Source of the DNA: B4-G1 sp964393895
Lineage (GTDB): Bacteria; Chloroflexota; Anaerolineae; B4-G1
Direction: 5' to 3'
Length of the DNA stretch: 58,263 bases
Assembly (NCBI GenBank): GCA_964393895.1
Contig: CAYMWP010000009.1
Location: forward strand, 1 to 58,263
Part shown: in pieces, positions 1 to 8,790 of the stretch
Layout of the letters: the number at the start of each line of letters is the position of its first letter
Position numbering within the stretch: position 1 is the first letter of the stretch
The notes under the pieces: model-generated
Told to the model about the DNA's origin: nothing
Database searches by the model: none
The model's input: the letters and a program-made list of their open reading frames with translations, nothing else
Translations under genes and position numbers: made by a program

Positions 1-48
1 CATTTAGAAAACACCCACTCTCATAAACGAGCCCCTCTCCGCTCGACG

Positions 49-77
49 TTGTCAGAAACAATCGTTTAGGATACAAT
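49..77 (+). promoter_or_regulatory. sigma70-like promoter upstream of the DUF58 gene
   Basis: TTGTCA at 49-54 and TACAAT at 72-77 are separated by 17 bp. The start codon of the DUF58 gene is about 150 bp further on. A 16-codon ORF (116-166) with an AAGGAG upstream lies in the leader but has no other support. The first 48 bases hold nothing I recognise. Confidence 0.5.
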
Positions 78-231
78 CAACGCTGATACTGCCGGGCGCA
101 AGGAGCGTAGCTTTTATGTCTGCCCTACCTTTGTCGAGCGCGTTATCGAGAACAACGATTAGCTGACTGATAGATTCTGTTGGGACATGGATTCTTGCAG
201 GTTTTCATCCGTTGTCTCACCGTGAGGAAAA

Positions 232-1524
232 ATGCCCGAATCTCAGTTGCGACTCAGGACGCGATCGTTGCCCTCCCTGGTTGGCCTGCTGCTGCTACTC
301 CAGTTGCTGATACCCTACCAGGGCTGGCGGATTCTGCTGGTGGGATTGGGCGGCTTGTGGCTGCTCAGCTACCTGTGGGCCCGGTCGCTGGCGCGCGGCT
401 TGCAACTCACTCGCGAGATGCGCTTCGGCTGGGTGCAGGTGGGCGATCGTCTGGTGGAGCGCTTCACGCTCACCAACGAGGGCCGCGTGCCGGCCCTGTG
501 GGCCGAGGTGGCGGATCACTCCACCCTGCCCGACTACCAGGCCGGCCGGGCGGCCGGCGTGGACAGACAACGCTCCATCCGCTGGCACAAGGATGCGGTC
601 TGCACCCGGCGCGGGCTGTTTACGCTTGGCCCGACCAGCCTGCAAACCAGCGATCCCTTCGGTCTGTATACTGTCACCCAACACTACCACGCTTCTCTCC
701 CCTTGATGGTTTTGCCGCCCATAGTCCCTCTACCGACCATCGAAGTAGCGTCGGGCGGGCGGGCAGGTGAGGGGCGTCCCCGCGCCAATATCTTCGAGCG
801 CACCGTCAGCGCCGCCAGCGTACGGGAGTATCTCTCTGGAGACAGCGTGCGCTGGATTCACTGGCCCACCTCGGCCCGCCACGGCTCTCTCTTCGTGCGG
901 CTCTTTGACAGCACCCCCGCCAGCGACTGGTGGATCCTGCTGGATATGAACCGCTCCGTCCAAGCGGGCGCAGGCCAGGATAGCACTGAGGAGCACGGAG
1001 TGATCCTGGCCGCGTCGCTGGCCGACCGAGGGCTGCGGTCGGGGCAGGCGGTGGGGTTGGCGGCGCACGGCGAGCAATTGGTGTGGCTCCCGCCACGCAA
1101 GAGCGAGGGGCATCGCTGGGAGATTCTGCGCTCGCTGGCGCTCGTCTCCCTCGGCGAGCAGCCTCTGACCGAACTGCTGGCGCGGATAGGGCCTGACTTG
1201 GGGCAGCGCGCCAGCCTCGTCGTCATCACGCCCGCCGTGGATGGAGACTGGGTCGAATCGCTCGTGCCGTTGCTACGACGGGGCGTCATTCCCACGGTGC
1301 TGCTACTCGACCCCGTCTCCTTTGGCGGGGCAGGCGATGCGCGTGAGATGGCGGCGCAGCTCTCGGATTTGGAAGTGGCGCACCACACCATAACCCGCGA
1401 CCTGCTCGACCGCCCCGAGGCCCTGCCTGGTCGGGAGGGACACTGGGCGTGGCGCGTCTTGGGCACCGGGCGAGCGGTCCCGATCCGCCGCCCCCAACGG
1501 ACCGCCTGGAAAGTGCTGTCGTGA
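232..1524 (+). CDS. DUF58 domain protein
   Basis: A 430-residue protein of the DUF58 family, usually found with MoxR ATPases and transglutaminases and thought to act in envelope or complex assembly. Two N-terminal hydrophobic segments (about residues 12-50) are followed by a beta-rich region. The signature stretch SGDSVRWIHWPTSARHGSLFVR is typical of the DUF58 core and is followed by a vWA-like half (WWILLDMNRS). The start is set by GAGGAAAA just before ATG 232. The stop overlaps the next start codon (TGATG), so the two genes are translationally coupled. No moxR lies in the visible upstream 231 bases, though it is the common partner. Confidence 0.9.
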   Translation: MPESQLRLRTRSLPSLVGLLLLLQLLIPYQGWRILLVGLGGLWLLSYLWARSLARGLQLTREMRFGWVQVGDRLVERFTLTNEGRVPALWAEVADHSTLPDYQAGRAAGVDRQRSIRWHKDAVCTRRGLFTLGPTSLQTSDPFGLYTVTQHYHASLPLMVLPPIVPLPTIEVASGGRAGEGRPRANIFERTVSAASVREYLSGDSVRWIHWPTSARHGSLFVRLFDSTPASDWWILLDMNRSVQAGAGQDSTEEHGVILAASLADRGLRSGQAVGLAAHGEQLVWLPPRKSEGHRWEILRSLALVSLGEQPLTELLARIGPDLGQRASLVVITPAVDGDWVESLVPLLRRGVIPTVLLLDPVSFGGAGDAREMAAQLSDLEVAHHTITRDLLDRPEALPGREGHWAWRVLGTGRAVPIRRPQRTAWKVLS

Positions 1525-3947
1525 TGGAGGGCGTTATCGTGCGGTTGTTGAAATGGATCGTACGCCGGGTGGGGTTGCGGAACTTGTTGTTGCTGGCGCT
1601 GCTCGGGTTGGCGTTGAGCAGTGTGGTGTTGGGGCTGGCGGAAGTCATCCGCGGACTGGATACCCGCCAGATATGGTTCGTGACCGTGATCGGCATACTG
1701 GTCGGGTGGGGGTTGGCTGCGACGGGGTTGCCGGGGCGTGGGGCCGGCAGCCTGGCCGCCCTGTCCGGCCTGGGGCTGGTCTCTATCCGCATCGGGCGGC
1801 TGGGGGCAAAGTTGGCGGCGTTGCTCCGGGCCTTGATCGGGCTGTGCTGGAGTGCGGGGATACAAAGCATCCCGTGTAGTTGGCTGCCGGACGACGCGCC
1901 CCTGAATCCACTGCCGGCCGTCGTGGCCGTTCTGGATCTGTGGGGCGACGTGAGCGCGCTGCTGGCCCGTGTGCGTGACTGGGTGCTGGCTCTGGTAGCG
2001 GGCGAGCGCGTCTTTGATCCGGTGGCAATTGCTCTTCTTTGGGGGTTGGCCCTGTGGGCGGCAAGCGTGTGGGCTGGCTGGATGGTGCGGCGGCGCGATC
2101 AGCCGTTGCCCGCCCTCATCCCGGCCGGCGCGTTGCTGACGATCACCCTCGCCTACGCAGGGAGCGGGTCTTGGGCGTTGCAAGTGTTCCTGGGCGCGAC
2201 GCTGCTACTGCTGGCGCTGGTGGGCTACGACGTTGCCGTGCGCCGCTGGGAGGCTGCCGGGGTTGACTTTGCCGACCCCGGGCCGGAGCTTGTGGCGACG
2301 GTGGCGTTGCTCTCGCTGGCGCTGGTGCTGGCGGCCGTACTGTCGCCCTCGCTCTCGGTGCAAAAGCTGGTCGAGTTTGCGCGGGAACTCGGCGCCGGGC
2401 AAACGGAGGAAAGCGTCGAGGCGCTTGCCGAGTCGCTGGGGGTGGAGCAGCAGCCTGGCGAGTCGTCGGGAGCGGCGGGGGGGCTGCCGCGTTACCACGT
2501 GATCCGTGCGGGGCCGAGGCCTTCGCAGCGGGCAGTGATGATCGTCAGCACGGGCGACCTGCCGCCCGGCCTGTCTGAGATCATGAGGAGACAGCGGCAG
2601 CCGCGCTATTATTGGCGGGCCGCCGCTTACGACAGGTACGTCCACTATGGCTGGCTCACGGGCGAGACGGGACCGTCGGTATCGTACGAGGCCGGCGAAC
2701 CGGCCATCACGGAAATCCTGGATACCCAGCGAACGGTGCGCCAGGAGGTGCAAGTCGTAGGCGCCCTAGGGAACGCACTCTACGTGACTGGCGCGTTGGT
2801 CACGGCCGATCACGACTATCAAGTGGCCTGGCGCTCCCCGAACGACGCCTTCGCCGCGACGATTGACGCTGCCGCCTACCGGGCTGACTCGGTCGTGCCC
2901 GTCGTCAGCGAGGAGGGGCTACGGGCCGCCGGAACCGATTATCCAGAAGACTGGGTGCGCGAGCGCTACCTGGCTCTGCCCGATCTGATCCCCGAGCGGG
3001 TGCTCTCGCTGGCGTATGATCTGACGGCGACCGAACCCACACCCTACGACCGCGCCCGCGCCATTGAGGCTCACCTGCGAACCATTTCCTACACATTGGA
3101 CGTGCCCGCTCCCCCGCGCGAGCGGGACGTGGTTGATTACTTTATCTTTGATCTGCAAAAGGGGTACTGTGACTATTATGCCACGTCAATGGTGGTCCTG
3201 GCGCGGATGGCCGGCCTGCCGGCCCGCTACGTGACCGGCTACGCCAGCGGCACCTACGACGCAACCAATGCCCGCTACGTCGTCGTCGAAGCCGACGCCC
3301 ACGCCTGGGCCGAGGTCTATTTCCCCGGTTATGGCTGGGTAGAGTTTGAGCCTACGGCTGGGCTCCCGCCCATCGATCGGCCCGCCGCAAGCCCGTCGCT
3401 CGAGTGGCCCGAGCCGGAGGGGGAGCTGGAGCCAGCGGTCACGAGGTGGGAGTCGAGTTCGTCACGGCTGTTTGGGGTGTTGGGTGAGTTGTGGTGGCTA
3501 ATGTTGCCTGGGACGTTGGCGCTGCTGGTGTTGGCGAGCGTCGCCTGGTCGGCGGCCGATGGCTGGTGGTTGCAGCGCCTGCGGCCGGCAAAGGCAGCGA
3601 CGACACTTTACGGACGATTGCGTCGCCACGGCCAGCGACTGGCCGCTCCACTGCGAACGGGCGACACGCCCTACGAGTTTGTCGCGTCGCTGGCGGAACA
3701 CGTCGCTGCTCTGGCGCAGGGGAGGCGCTGGGGTGGGGCGTTAGCCCCTGTCGATCGAGACGCGCGCTTGCTGGCCGGCCTCTACGTGCAGGTGAGCTAC
3801 AGTCCCCGCGCGCTGACCGGGGCTGATCACGCGCGGTTGGTACAGATTTGGCAGAGGTTGCGTTGGCGCTTGTGGCTGGCGCGGTTGCTGAGAGGCCCTA
3901 GGGGCATTGAGGCAGCAGTCGCACTGCTACACAGAGATAGCGGATAA
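1524..3947 (+). CDS. transglutaminase-like membrane protein (DUF3488/TgpA-like architecture)
   Basis: An 807-residue protein starting at the ATG that overlaps the DUF58 stop. The N-terminal third has about six to eight membrane segments. An extracytoplasmic transglutaminase core follows, with the catalytic Cys in KGYCDYYATSMVV, the His in ADAHAWAEVYFPGYGW and the acidic residue in VEFEPTAG. A further membrane segment (LMLPGTLALLVLASVAW) and a C-terminal DUF4129-like helical tail end the protein. This is the usual DUF58-transglutaminase operon pair. The substrate is unknown; a role in envelope protein crosslinking or proteolysis is inferred from the family. An upstream in-frame start at 1449 would overlap the previous gene by 76 bp and is less likely. 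Confidence 0.9.
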   Translation: MEGVIVRLLKWIVRRVGLRNLLLLALLGLALSSVVLGLAEVIRGLDTRQIWFVTVIGILVGWGLAATGLPGRGAGSLAALSGLGLVSIRIGRLGAKLAALLRALIGLCWSAGIQSIPCSWLPDDAPLNPLPAVVAVLDLWGDVSALLARVRDWVLALVAGERVFDPVAIALLWGLALWAASVWAGWMVRRRDQPLPALIPAGALLTITLAYAGSGSWALQVFLGATLLLLALVGYDVAVRRWEAAGVDFADPGPELVATVALLSLALVLAAVLSPSLSVQKLVEFARELGAGQTEESVEALAESLGVEQQPGESSGAAGGLPRYHVIRAGPRPSQRAVMIVSTGDLPPGLSEIMRRQRQPRYYWRAAAYDRYVHYGWLTGETGPSVSYEAGEPAITEILDTQRTVRQEVQVVGALGNALYVTGALVTADHDYQVAWRSPNDAFAATIDAAAYRADSVVPVVSEEGLRAAGTDYPEDWVRERYLALPDLIPERVLSLAYDLTATEPTPYDRARAIEAHLRTISYTLDVPAPPRERDVVDYFIFDLQKGYCDYYATSMVVLARMAGLPARYVTGYASGTYDATNARYVVVEADAHAWAEVYFPGYGWVEFEPTAGLPPIDRPAASPSLEWPEPEGELEPAVTRWESSSSRLFGVLGELWWLMLPGTLALLVLASVAWSAADGWWLQRLRPAKAATTLYGRLRRHGQRLAAPLRTGDTPYEFVASLAEHVAALAQGRRWGGALAPVDRDARLLAGLYVQVSYSPRALTGADHARLVQIWQRLRWRLWLARLLRGPRGIEAAVALLHRDSG

Positions 3948-3957
3948 ACAACATCCG

Positions 3958-4022
3958 GCAGAGAAGACGCAGAGATACGCAAGGAAAAGCGCTCTGAGGC
4001 TCTCCGTGATTCCTCTGCGTAA
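3958..4022. repeat. dispersed GCAGAGACGCAGAG-type inverted repeat
   Basis: ACGCAGAG at 3967-3974 and its complement CTCTGCGT at 4013-4020 bracket an imperfect hairpin between two convergent genes. Related sequences occur at 7701-7830 and 45941-45964. It fills most of the 98-bp gap between the transglutaminase gene and gltX. Confidence 0.55.
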
Positions 4023-4045
4023 CAAACGTGTCATACCGTAATGCC

Positions 4046-5569
4046 CTAGGGATTCTTGGGCCTCTTGGGGTCTAGCGCCGCCTCGGCCGCGTCCAGCCGG
4101 GCCAGCGCCGTCTCCCGCCCGATGATGGCGAGCGACCCGAACAGCGGCGGAGCGACTTTTTGGCCCGTCACCGCCCAGCGCACGATGCCGAACAGTTGCC
4201 CAGCCCCTAGTTCCAGTTCATCAGCCAGCGCCCGCAGCAACGGCTCCATCGCCTCCGGCTCGAAAGGCTCCACCTCCGCCAGCAAACTCCGCACCCGCCG
4301 CAGAGCAATCAGGCTCTCCTGCGGCGTCATCTTTTTGCCCACCAGTTTCTCCACCGGCGGCGTCTCGACCTGGCGGAACAGGAAGGCCGTCCACTCGACA
4401 ATTTCGTCCAGCCGCCTCAGCCGCTCCTGCACCAGCGGCACGACTTGTCGCAGCGTCGCCAGCGTCTCCTCCGGGCAGGGATCGGGGACCATTCCGGTCT
4501 CTTGCCAGAAGGGCAACAGCCGCTCCAGCAGCTCCTCTTCCGGCAACCTGCGGATGCAGACGCCGTTCATCCAGTCCAACTTTTTGTAGGAAAAAGTGGC
4601 CGGGGCGCGATTGACGCGGAACAGATCAAAGCGCTCGATCAGCTCATCTCGGCCAAAGATCTCCTGTTCCTCCCCCTCCCCTGGAGACCAACCCAAGAGA
4701 GCAAGGAAATTGAACAATGCCTCCGGCAAGTATCCCCGATCGCGGAACTGGGTGACGGAAGTTGCGCCGTGCCGTTTGCCCAGTTTCTTGCCGTCGGCCC
4801 CAAGAACCAGCGGCACGTGGCAATAGACGGGATGCTCCCACCCCATCGCCTGGTAAATCATCACCCGCTTGGGGGTGGAAGGAATCCAATCGTCCCCCCG
4901 GCTGATGTGCGTGATCTTCATATAATGGTCGTCCACCACCACGGCCAGGTGGTAGGTGGGAAAGCCATCTGACTTGAGGAGCACCTGGTCATCTATGCCG
5001 GCGTTATTGAACACCACGTCACCTTTGATGACGTCGGGTACGACCGTCTTGCCGGTCAGCGGGACCTTGAGGCGGATGACGTGCGGCTCGTCGGTAGAAA
5101 TGGCGCCCGGCGGCAGGTCGCGGCAGTGACGGTCGTACATCGGCGATTTCTTGCTGGCCCGCTGGCGCTCCCGCACCTGATCCAACCGCTCTGGCGTGCA
5201 GTTGCAGCGATAGGCCCATCCGCGCTCGATCAGCTCCTCCGCCACCTCTCGGTACATCTCCTGGCGCTCCGATTGGATGTACGGCCCGTACGCCCCGCCG
5301 ACCGCGTACTCCGCGGCGTTCTCCAACCCCAGCCGCTGCAACTCTTCCAGCCCAGGCCCTTCGTCCCAGTTCAGCCCCAGCCAGCGCAGCCCGTCCATAA
5401 TGACCGCGACGGTCTCTGGTTGGTAGCGTGTGCGGTCGGTATCCTCGATGCGCAGGATGAACTGCCCGCCCATCCGGCGGGCAAAGAGCCAGGTGAACAC
5501 CACCGTGCGCACGTTACCGATGTGCGGCTCGCCCGTGGGGCTGGGCGCAAAACGAACTCGAACTGTCAT
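4046..5569 (-). CDS. gltX: glutamyl-tRNA synthetase
   Basis: A 507-residue class I aminoacyl-tRNA synthetase that charges tRNA-Glu (and, in bacteria lacking GlnRS, tRNA-Gln). The HIGH motif reads HIGN at residues 16-19 within APSPTGEPHIGN. The KMSKS loop reads KLGKR at 262-266. IEDTDRTR (41-48) is the standard substrate-binding segment and RCNC at 121-124 lies where many GluRS carry zinc ligands. Length is normal for bacterial GluRS. The start is preceded by GGAGGAAAT. It is read convergently with the transglutaminase gene, and downstream of the lipoprotein gene with a 260-bp spacer that contains unusual complementary segments. Confidence 0.95.
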   Translation of the reverse strand: MTVRVRFAPSPTGEPHIGNVRTVVFTWLFARRMGGQFILRIEDTDRTRYQPETVAVIMDGLRWLGLNWDEGPGLEELQRLGLENAAEYAVGGAYGPYIQSERQEMYREVAEELIERGWAYRCNCTPERLDQVRERQRASKKSPMYDRHCRDLPPGAISTDEPHVIRLKVPLTGKTVVPDVIKGDVVFNNAGIDDQVLLKSDGFPTYHLAVVVDDHYMKITHISRGDDWIPSTPKRVMIYQAMGWEHPVYCHVPLVLGADGKKLGKRHGATSVTQFRDRGYLPEALFNFLALLGWSPGEGEEQEIFGRDELIERFDLFRVNRAPATFSYKKLDWMNGVCIRRLPEEELLERLLPFWQETGMVPDPCPEETLATLRQVVPLVQERLRRLDEIVEWTAFLFRQVETPPVEKLVGKKMTPQESLIALRRVRSLLAEVEPFEPEAMEPLLRALADELELGAGQLFGIVRWAVTGQKVAPPLFGSLAIIGRETALARLDAAEAALDPKRPKNP

Positions 5570-5713
5570 ATTTCCTCCAGTGTAAGTTTGTAGGTGGGCA
5601 GGCGTCTGCTCCCTAGCCTGGACAGGGCCGCCTTCTATGAGGTAGAGAATAGAGTTGTCGCCCTATCGTAGACTGCTCTAGTGATCCTACATCACACCAG
5701 CAATCCTCATTTT

Positions 5714-5774
5714 GCCGGATTCGAGGCTTCAGCCGGTGCTTTTCGACGTTACGTTCCAAATCCGGCCAAGCCTC
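5714..5774. other. two interleaved complementary segments between the lipoprotein gene and gltX
   Basis: GCCGGATT (5714-5721) is complementary to AATCCGGC (5759-5766), and GAGGCTT (5723-5729) is complementary to AAGCCTC (5768-5774). The arms are in the same order, so the two helices cross: they could form a pseudoknot-like fold or two alternative hairpins in an RNA from either strand. It lies about 145 bp upstream of gltX on the minus strand. Function unknown; chance is possible. Confidence 0.35.
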
Positions 5775-5829
5775 CAATCCATTTATTTGCCCATGACATC
5801 ATGATGAGAATTGCTGACATCACACGGGC

Positions 5830-6708
5830 TTATGGTACGGCGTGACAAGAATCTGAGGGAATTGTATAATCAAACTGCTTTGTTTCGCCGGGAGGTATTT
5901 CGATAGCAGGGCTGGTACATTCAACCCCTACTCCATCAGACCTTGTGTACTGAAACAGCAAATAGTACGTCCCACCCGCAAGATCACCAGAATATCCCTC
6001 ACTGCCATCGCTTGTAAAGTCTCCGCCGACAGTATAGTCATAGTCAGCAGGGCTGGTTCCCCGGTTTAGTTCGATACGATGATCCGGACCAAGTGGGGTG
6101 GCGAAATAGTCCTTTGTAGCTCCATCGGCATCCTCGTACCGAATGACCCCAGTCCAGGCACTGCCAGTGACAGGATGCACCGTTACGTCGAGCAAATAGA
6201 CGTCACCACTCTCGTTGTGATGATAAGCAAAGTGTGAATCACTACTGCCTTCGGAAAGCGAATACACGTCACCACTCGTTTCCTTTATGAGATAGTAACC
6301 ACTGCTTTCGTACGCTTTTCCATATTCCTGGTCGCCATTGAACCAAACTTGATAGTGTCCTCCGTCCACCTGTTTTAGATTGTCGAAGGAGTAGGATCCG
6401 GTCTCGTCTGTATACAGATTCCACTCTCCAAGCTGGCGATAACTGCTTCCAGTTCTGTCCCAATAGGGTCCTTCCTCGAAGACCGTAATAGCTACGTAAA
6501 CGTCAGGAACCACATTCCCAGCAGGGTCTCTCACAACTCCTTGAACGGAGAGACTGCCTCCCATCTCTGTATCCACTTGGCCGGTCGGTCGTGGTGTGGG
6601 CGTCGGCGTTGGTGAAACGGTCTCACCGCAGGCCGGCGTCACCAATGCGAGCGCCAACGCAGTTAGTGCCAGCAACCCAACCTGTTTCTTCACTTGCTTG
6701 CGTAACAT
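5830..6708 (-). CDS. putative lipoprotein with carboxypeptidase-regulatory-like domain
   Basis: About 292 residues when started at the Met of MLRKQVKKQVGLLALT. A charged N-terminus, hydrophobic core and the lipobox VTPAC indicate a lipoprotein signal; a Thr/Pro linker follows (SPTPTPTPRPTGQ). The stretch VQGVVRDPAGNVVPDVYVAI resembles the carboxypeptidase-regulatory (CarboxypepD_reg) beta-sandwich fold, and the remainder is predicted beta-rich with many Tyr and Gly. No catalytic motif is visible. The gene has visibly lower GC than its neighbours, so lateral acquisition is possible. Function unknown; likely a surface or periplasmic protein. Confidence 0.75.
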   Translation of the reverse strand: MLRKQVKKQVGLLALTALALALVTPACGETVSPTPTPTPRPTGQVDTEMGGSLSVQGVVRDPAGNVVPDVYVAITVFEEGPYWDRTGSSYRQLGEWNLYTDETGSYSFDNLKQVDGGHYQVWFNGDQEYGKAYESSGYYLIKETSGDVYSLSEGSSDSHFAYHHNESGDVYLLDVTVHPVTGSAWTGVIRYEDADGATKDYFATPLGPDHRIELNRGTSPADYDYTVGGDFTSDGSEGYSGDLAGGTYYLLFQYTRSDGVGVECTSPAIEIPPGETKQFDYTIPSDSCHAVP

Positions 6709-6799
6709 CGTTTCCTTCTCCGCATCCAGCAATTCCTGTTTCGGCGTTGATCTGCGTCCTGTTTCCGAAAATCGTAACCCGCCAGTGTCCAGTCAAGTT

Positions 6800-7678
6800 T
6801 TAGAACCGCTTGGTCAACTCGTTGATCCGCTCCACGTGTGTCACGTCGTAGCAGTCGCCAAAGCGCGTCTGGGCAAGCTCTGCCTTGCGGGCCATCAACT
6901 CCTCGTACTCGTCGTCTTCCACAAAGGCGACGCAGCGACCGATGCACGACTCGCCGTCCACGAACCGCCAGGGGAAGAAACCGATGGTCGCCCGCCGGTT
7001 GCACAGCAGGTCAATCTCCCCGCCCAGGCACTCGGCGTGGATGATGCCGTGCGGGAACATCTCGATGTGCATCAACTGGTACTTGTCGGGCGTGAACCGC
7101 TCCGCCAGCGACGCGCCGTACATCTCGCGGAAGACCTGGTCGGCCTCTGCGGCCTGGCGGCCCATCCAATCGCGGATGATGGTGTTCATGGGGTGGTCGG
7201 CGCTGCCACAGTCCACACCGATCCAGCGGATCTTTTTCCGCCTGGCCCACTCGGCGAACTCGCGGTCGGGGCCGGGATGCTGCACCATGTAGCGGATCTC
7301 GTCGGCGGTGGGATGGTCCCAGCCAAAGTGGTGGTAGCCGGTGTGGATGATGAGGATGTCTCCCTCCCGCACCTCCACCCGCTCCTCGACCATCTCTGAG
7401 GTGTAGATTTGATAGTCGCCGGTCGCGTCGGAGAGATCCACAACCGCCCCCGGCCCCACCAAAAAGTCGTTCAGGTCGAGCGCGGCGATGTCTTTGCCGG
7501 GGGTGTAAAAGTGTATCTCGCCATCCAGGTGAGTGCCCAGGTGGTTGGAATGGGTGAGCAGCTGCCCATTGGCTCCGTTGGGAGCCAGCCGCTTAAAGTA
7601 TTTGATTTGTAGCGGCTCGTAGGTGGGCCACGGCGGCGTGCCGATGCCCAATGGAACGGTCAAATCTATCATTTTCAT
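6800..7678 (-). CDS. cyclase family / kynurenine formamidase-like metal-dependent hydrolase
   Basis: A 292-residue protein of the cyclase family (PF04199). The signature HLGTHLDGEIHFY supplies the usual His/Asp metal ligands. The start ATG at 7678 is chosen because AAGGAG lies seven bases upstream; a longer reading to 7723 lacks this site. Family members hydrolyse N-formylkynurenine or act on cyclic amides and esters, but some are much longer and of unknown substrate, as here. It lies downstream of adenosine deaminase on the same strand, separated by 115 bp that hold an inverted pair of dispersed repeats, so co-transcription is uncertain. Confidence 0.85.
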   Translation of the reverse strand: MKMIDLTVPLGIGTPPWPTYEPLQIKYFKRLAPNGANGQLLTHSNHLGTHLDGEIHFYTPGKDIAALDLNDFLVGPGAVVDLSDATGDYQIYTSEMVEERVEVREGDILIIHTGYHHFGWDHPTADEIRYMVQHPGPDREFAEWARRKKIRWIGVDCGSADHPMNTIIRDWMGRQAAEADQVFREMYGASLAERFTPDKYQLMHIEMFPHGIIHAECLGGEIDLLCNRRATIGFFPWRFVDGESCIGRCVAFVEDDEYEELMARKAELAQTRFGDCYDVTHVERINELTKRF

Positions 7679-7700
7679 CGTTTTACTCCTTTTATTAACT

Positions 7701-7830
7701 ACCACCGGAGACGCGGAGAACACGGAGAAAAATTGAGATACTCATCGAATTTGCGAAAATTGTGCTTAACAATTGATCTCTCTGACATCAATGTCAAATT
7801 CTCTGCACCCTCCGTGTCTCCGTGGTGAAA
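7701..7830. repeat. inverted pair of CGGAGACACGGAG-type dispersed repeats
   Basis: ACCACCGGAGACGCGGAG starts at 7701 and its near complement CTCCGTGTCTCCGTGGT ends near 7827, in opposite orientation about 70 bp apart. The right arm is inside the 3' end of the adenosine deaminase reading frame and supplies its last dozen codons. This short repeat family is common at gene ends in many environmental genomes. Confidence 0.65.
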
Positions 7831-8786
7831 TCCTCTATGCGCAATTCGGGCTGAAATCTTGCCTCCAATGAGTTGACATAGATCGTTTGAAAGTCACCGT
7901 CGCTGAATCCGAACACGTTCGAGAGCAGTTCGTACTCTGACACCATGCTACACTCGAACGGGCCGGGATCATCGGTGTTGATGCTAAAGCTGAGGCCCAA
8001 CTCGCGGGCCAGGCGAACGGGATGTTCCTCGATGCGCGCGACGCTGCCTGTCTTCAGGTTGCTGGTCGGGCACACCTCGACGTGAATGCCGCGCTCCCGA
8101 ACGAGGTCGAGCAGTCTCTCGTCCTTAAACAGACTGACGCCGTGCCCGATCCGGTGCGGGTAGCCGTGATCCAGGGCATCCCAAACCGATTCCGGCCCGC
8201 ACCACTCGCCGGCGTGGATCTCGATGCCCAGCCCGGCCTCGCGCAATTTCGCCATCGTCTGTTGGAAGGGTTTGATTGGATGGTCCTGTTCCGGACCCGC
8301 CACAGCAACGCCAAAGATCAAACCGGCTTCGTAGAGCGCCACCAGTCTCTCGGCCAACTTGGCAACTTTGTCAGGGAAAGCGTCGCGTCCAAAGACGACC
8401 AGCAACTCGACCTGAGTGCGACCCGCCTCTTGCTGATTGAGCCACTCCCGAAAAGCCCGGACCTCTTCCACCGCCTCGGCGGTATCCTGCGGAAGCCCAC
8501 CAGAAGGGAGCATAATTTCCGCATAGCGCACGTTCTGTGCCTTGAGCCGCTCGACGTATTGGCCGAGTATCGGGTAGAAAATTTCCAGCTTTCCCTCAAT
8601 CGGGTCAATGAAATGCCACCAATTCCAAAAGCTGTCCAGGTCACAGATCGGATACGCCCGCTCGAACTCGCGCGGATCAATGGGAAAGGTGGGATCATCC
8701 CGGCGAATATCCCGCACCATCGCCCGATCCAGTACGCCGTCTAGGTGGCAGTGGAGTTCGACTTTGGGAATCGCTTTCCAGTCCAT
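7794..8786 (-). CDS. adenosine deaminase family protein
   Basis: A 330-residue metal-dependent deaminase of the adenosine/AMP deaminase family. Zinc ligands are visible as HCHLDG (N-terminal HxH), GIEIHAGE, the RIGHG motif and NTDDPG. Substrate could be adenosine, adenine or a related purine nucleoside; the sequence alone does not decide. The protein ends in TTETRRVQRI, which is encoded by a dispersed repeat rather than by family sequence. The start codon is four bases after the rarD stop, so rarD and this gene probably form one transcript. Confidence 0.9.
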   Translation of the reverse strand: MDWKAIPKVELHCHLDGVLDRAMVRDIRRDDPTFPIDPREFERAYPICDLDSFWNWWHFIDPIEGKLEIFYPILGQYVERLKAQNVRYAEIMLPSGGLPQDTAEAVEEVRAFREWLNQQEAGRTQVELLVVFGRDAFPDKVAKLAERLVALYEAGLIFGVAVAGPEQDHPIKPFQQTMAKLREAGLGIEIHAGEWCGPESVWDALDHGYPHRIGHGVSLFKDERLLDLVRERGIHVEVCPTSNLKTGSVARIEEHPVRLARELGLSFSINTDDPGPFECSMVSEYELLSNVFGFSDGDFQTIYVNSLEARFQPELRIEDFTTETRRVQRI

Positions 8787-8790
8787 CTGG

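Noticed and set aside
116..166. 16-codon ORF with AAGGAG upstream in the DUF58 leader
   Set aside because: Too short, no terminator or distinctive sequence; might be a leader peptide but nothing supports it.
858..2183. Long minus-strand reading frame opposite DUF58 and transglutaminase genes
   Set aside because: Low-complexity Pro/Gln/Arg translation, a typical shadow.
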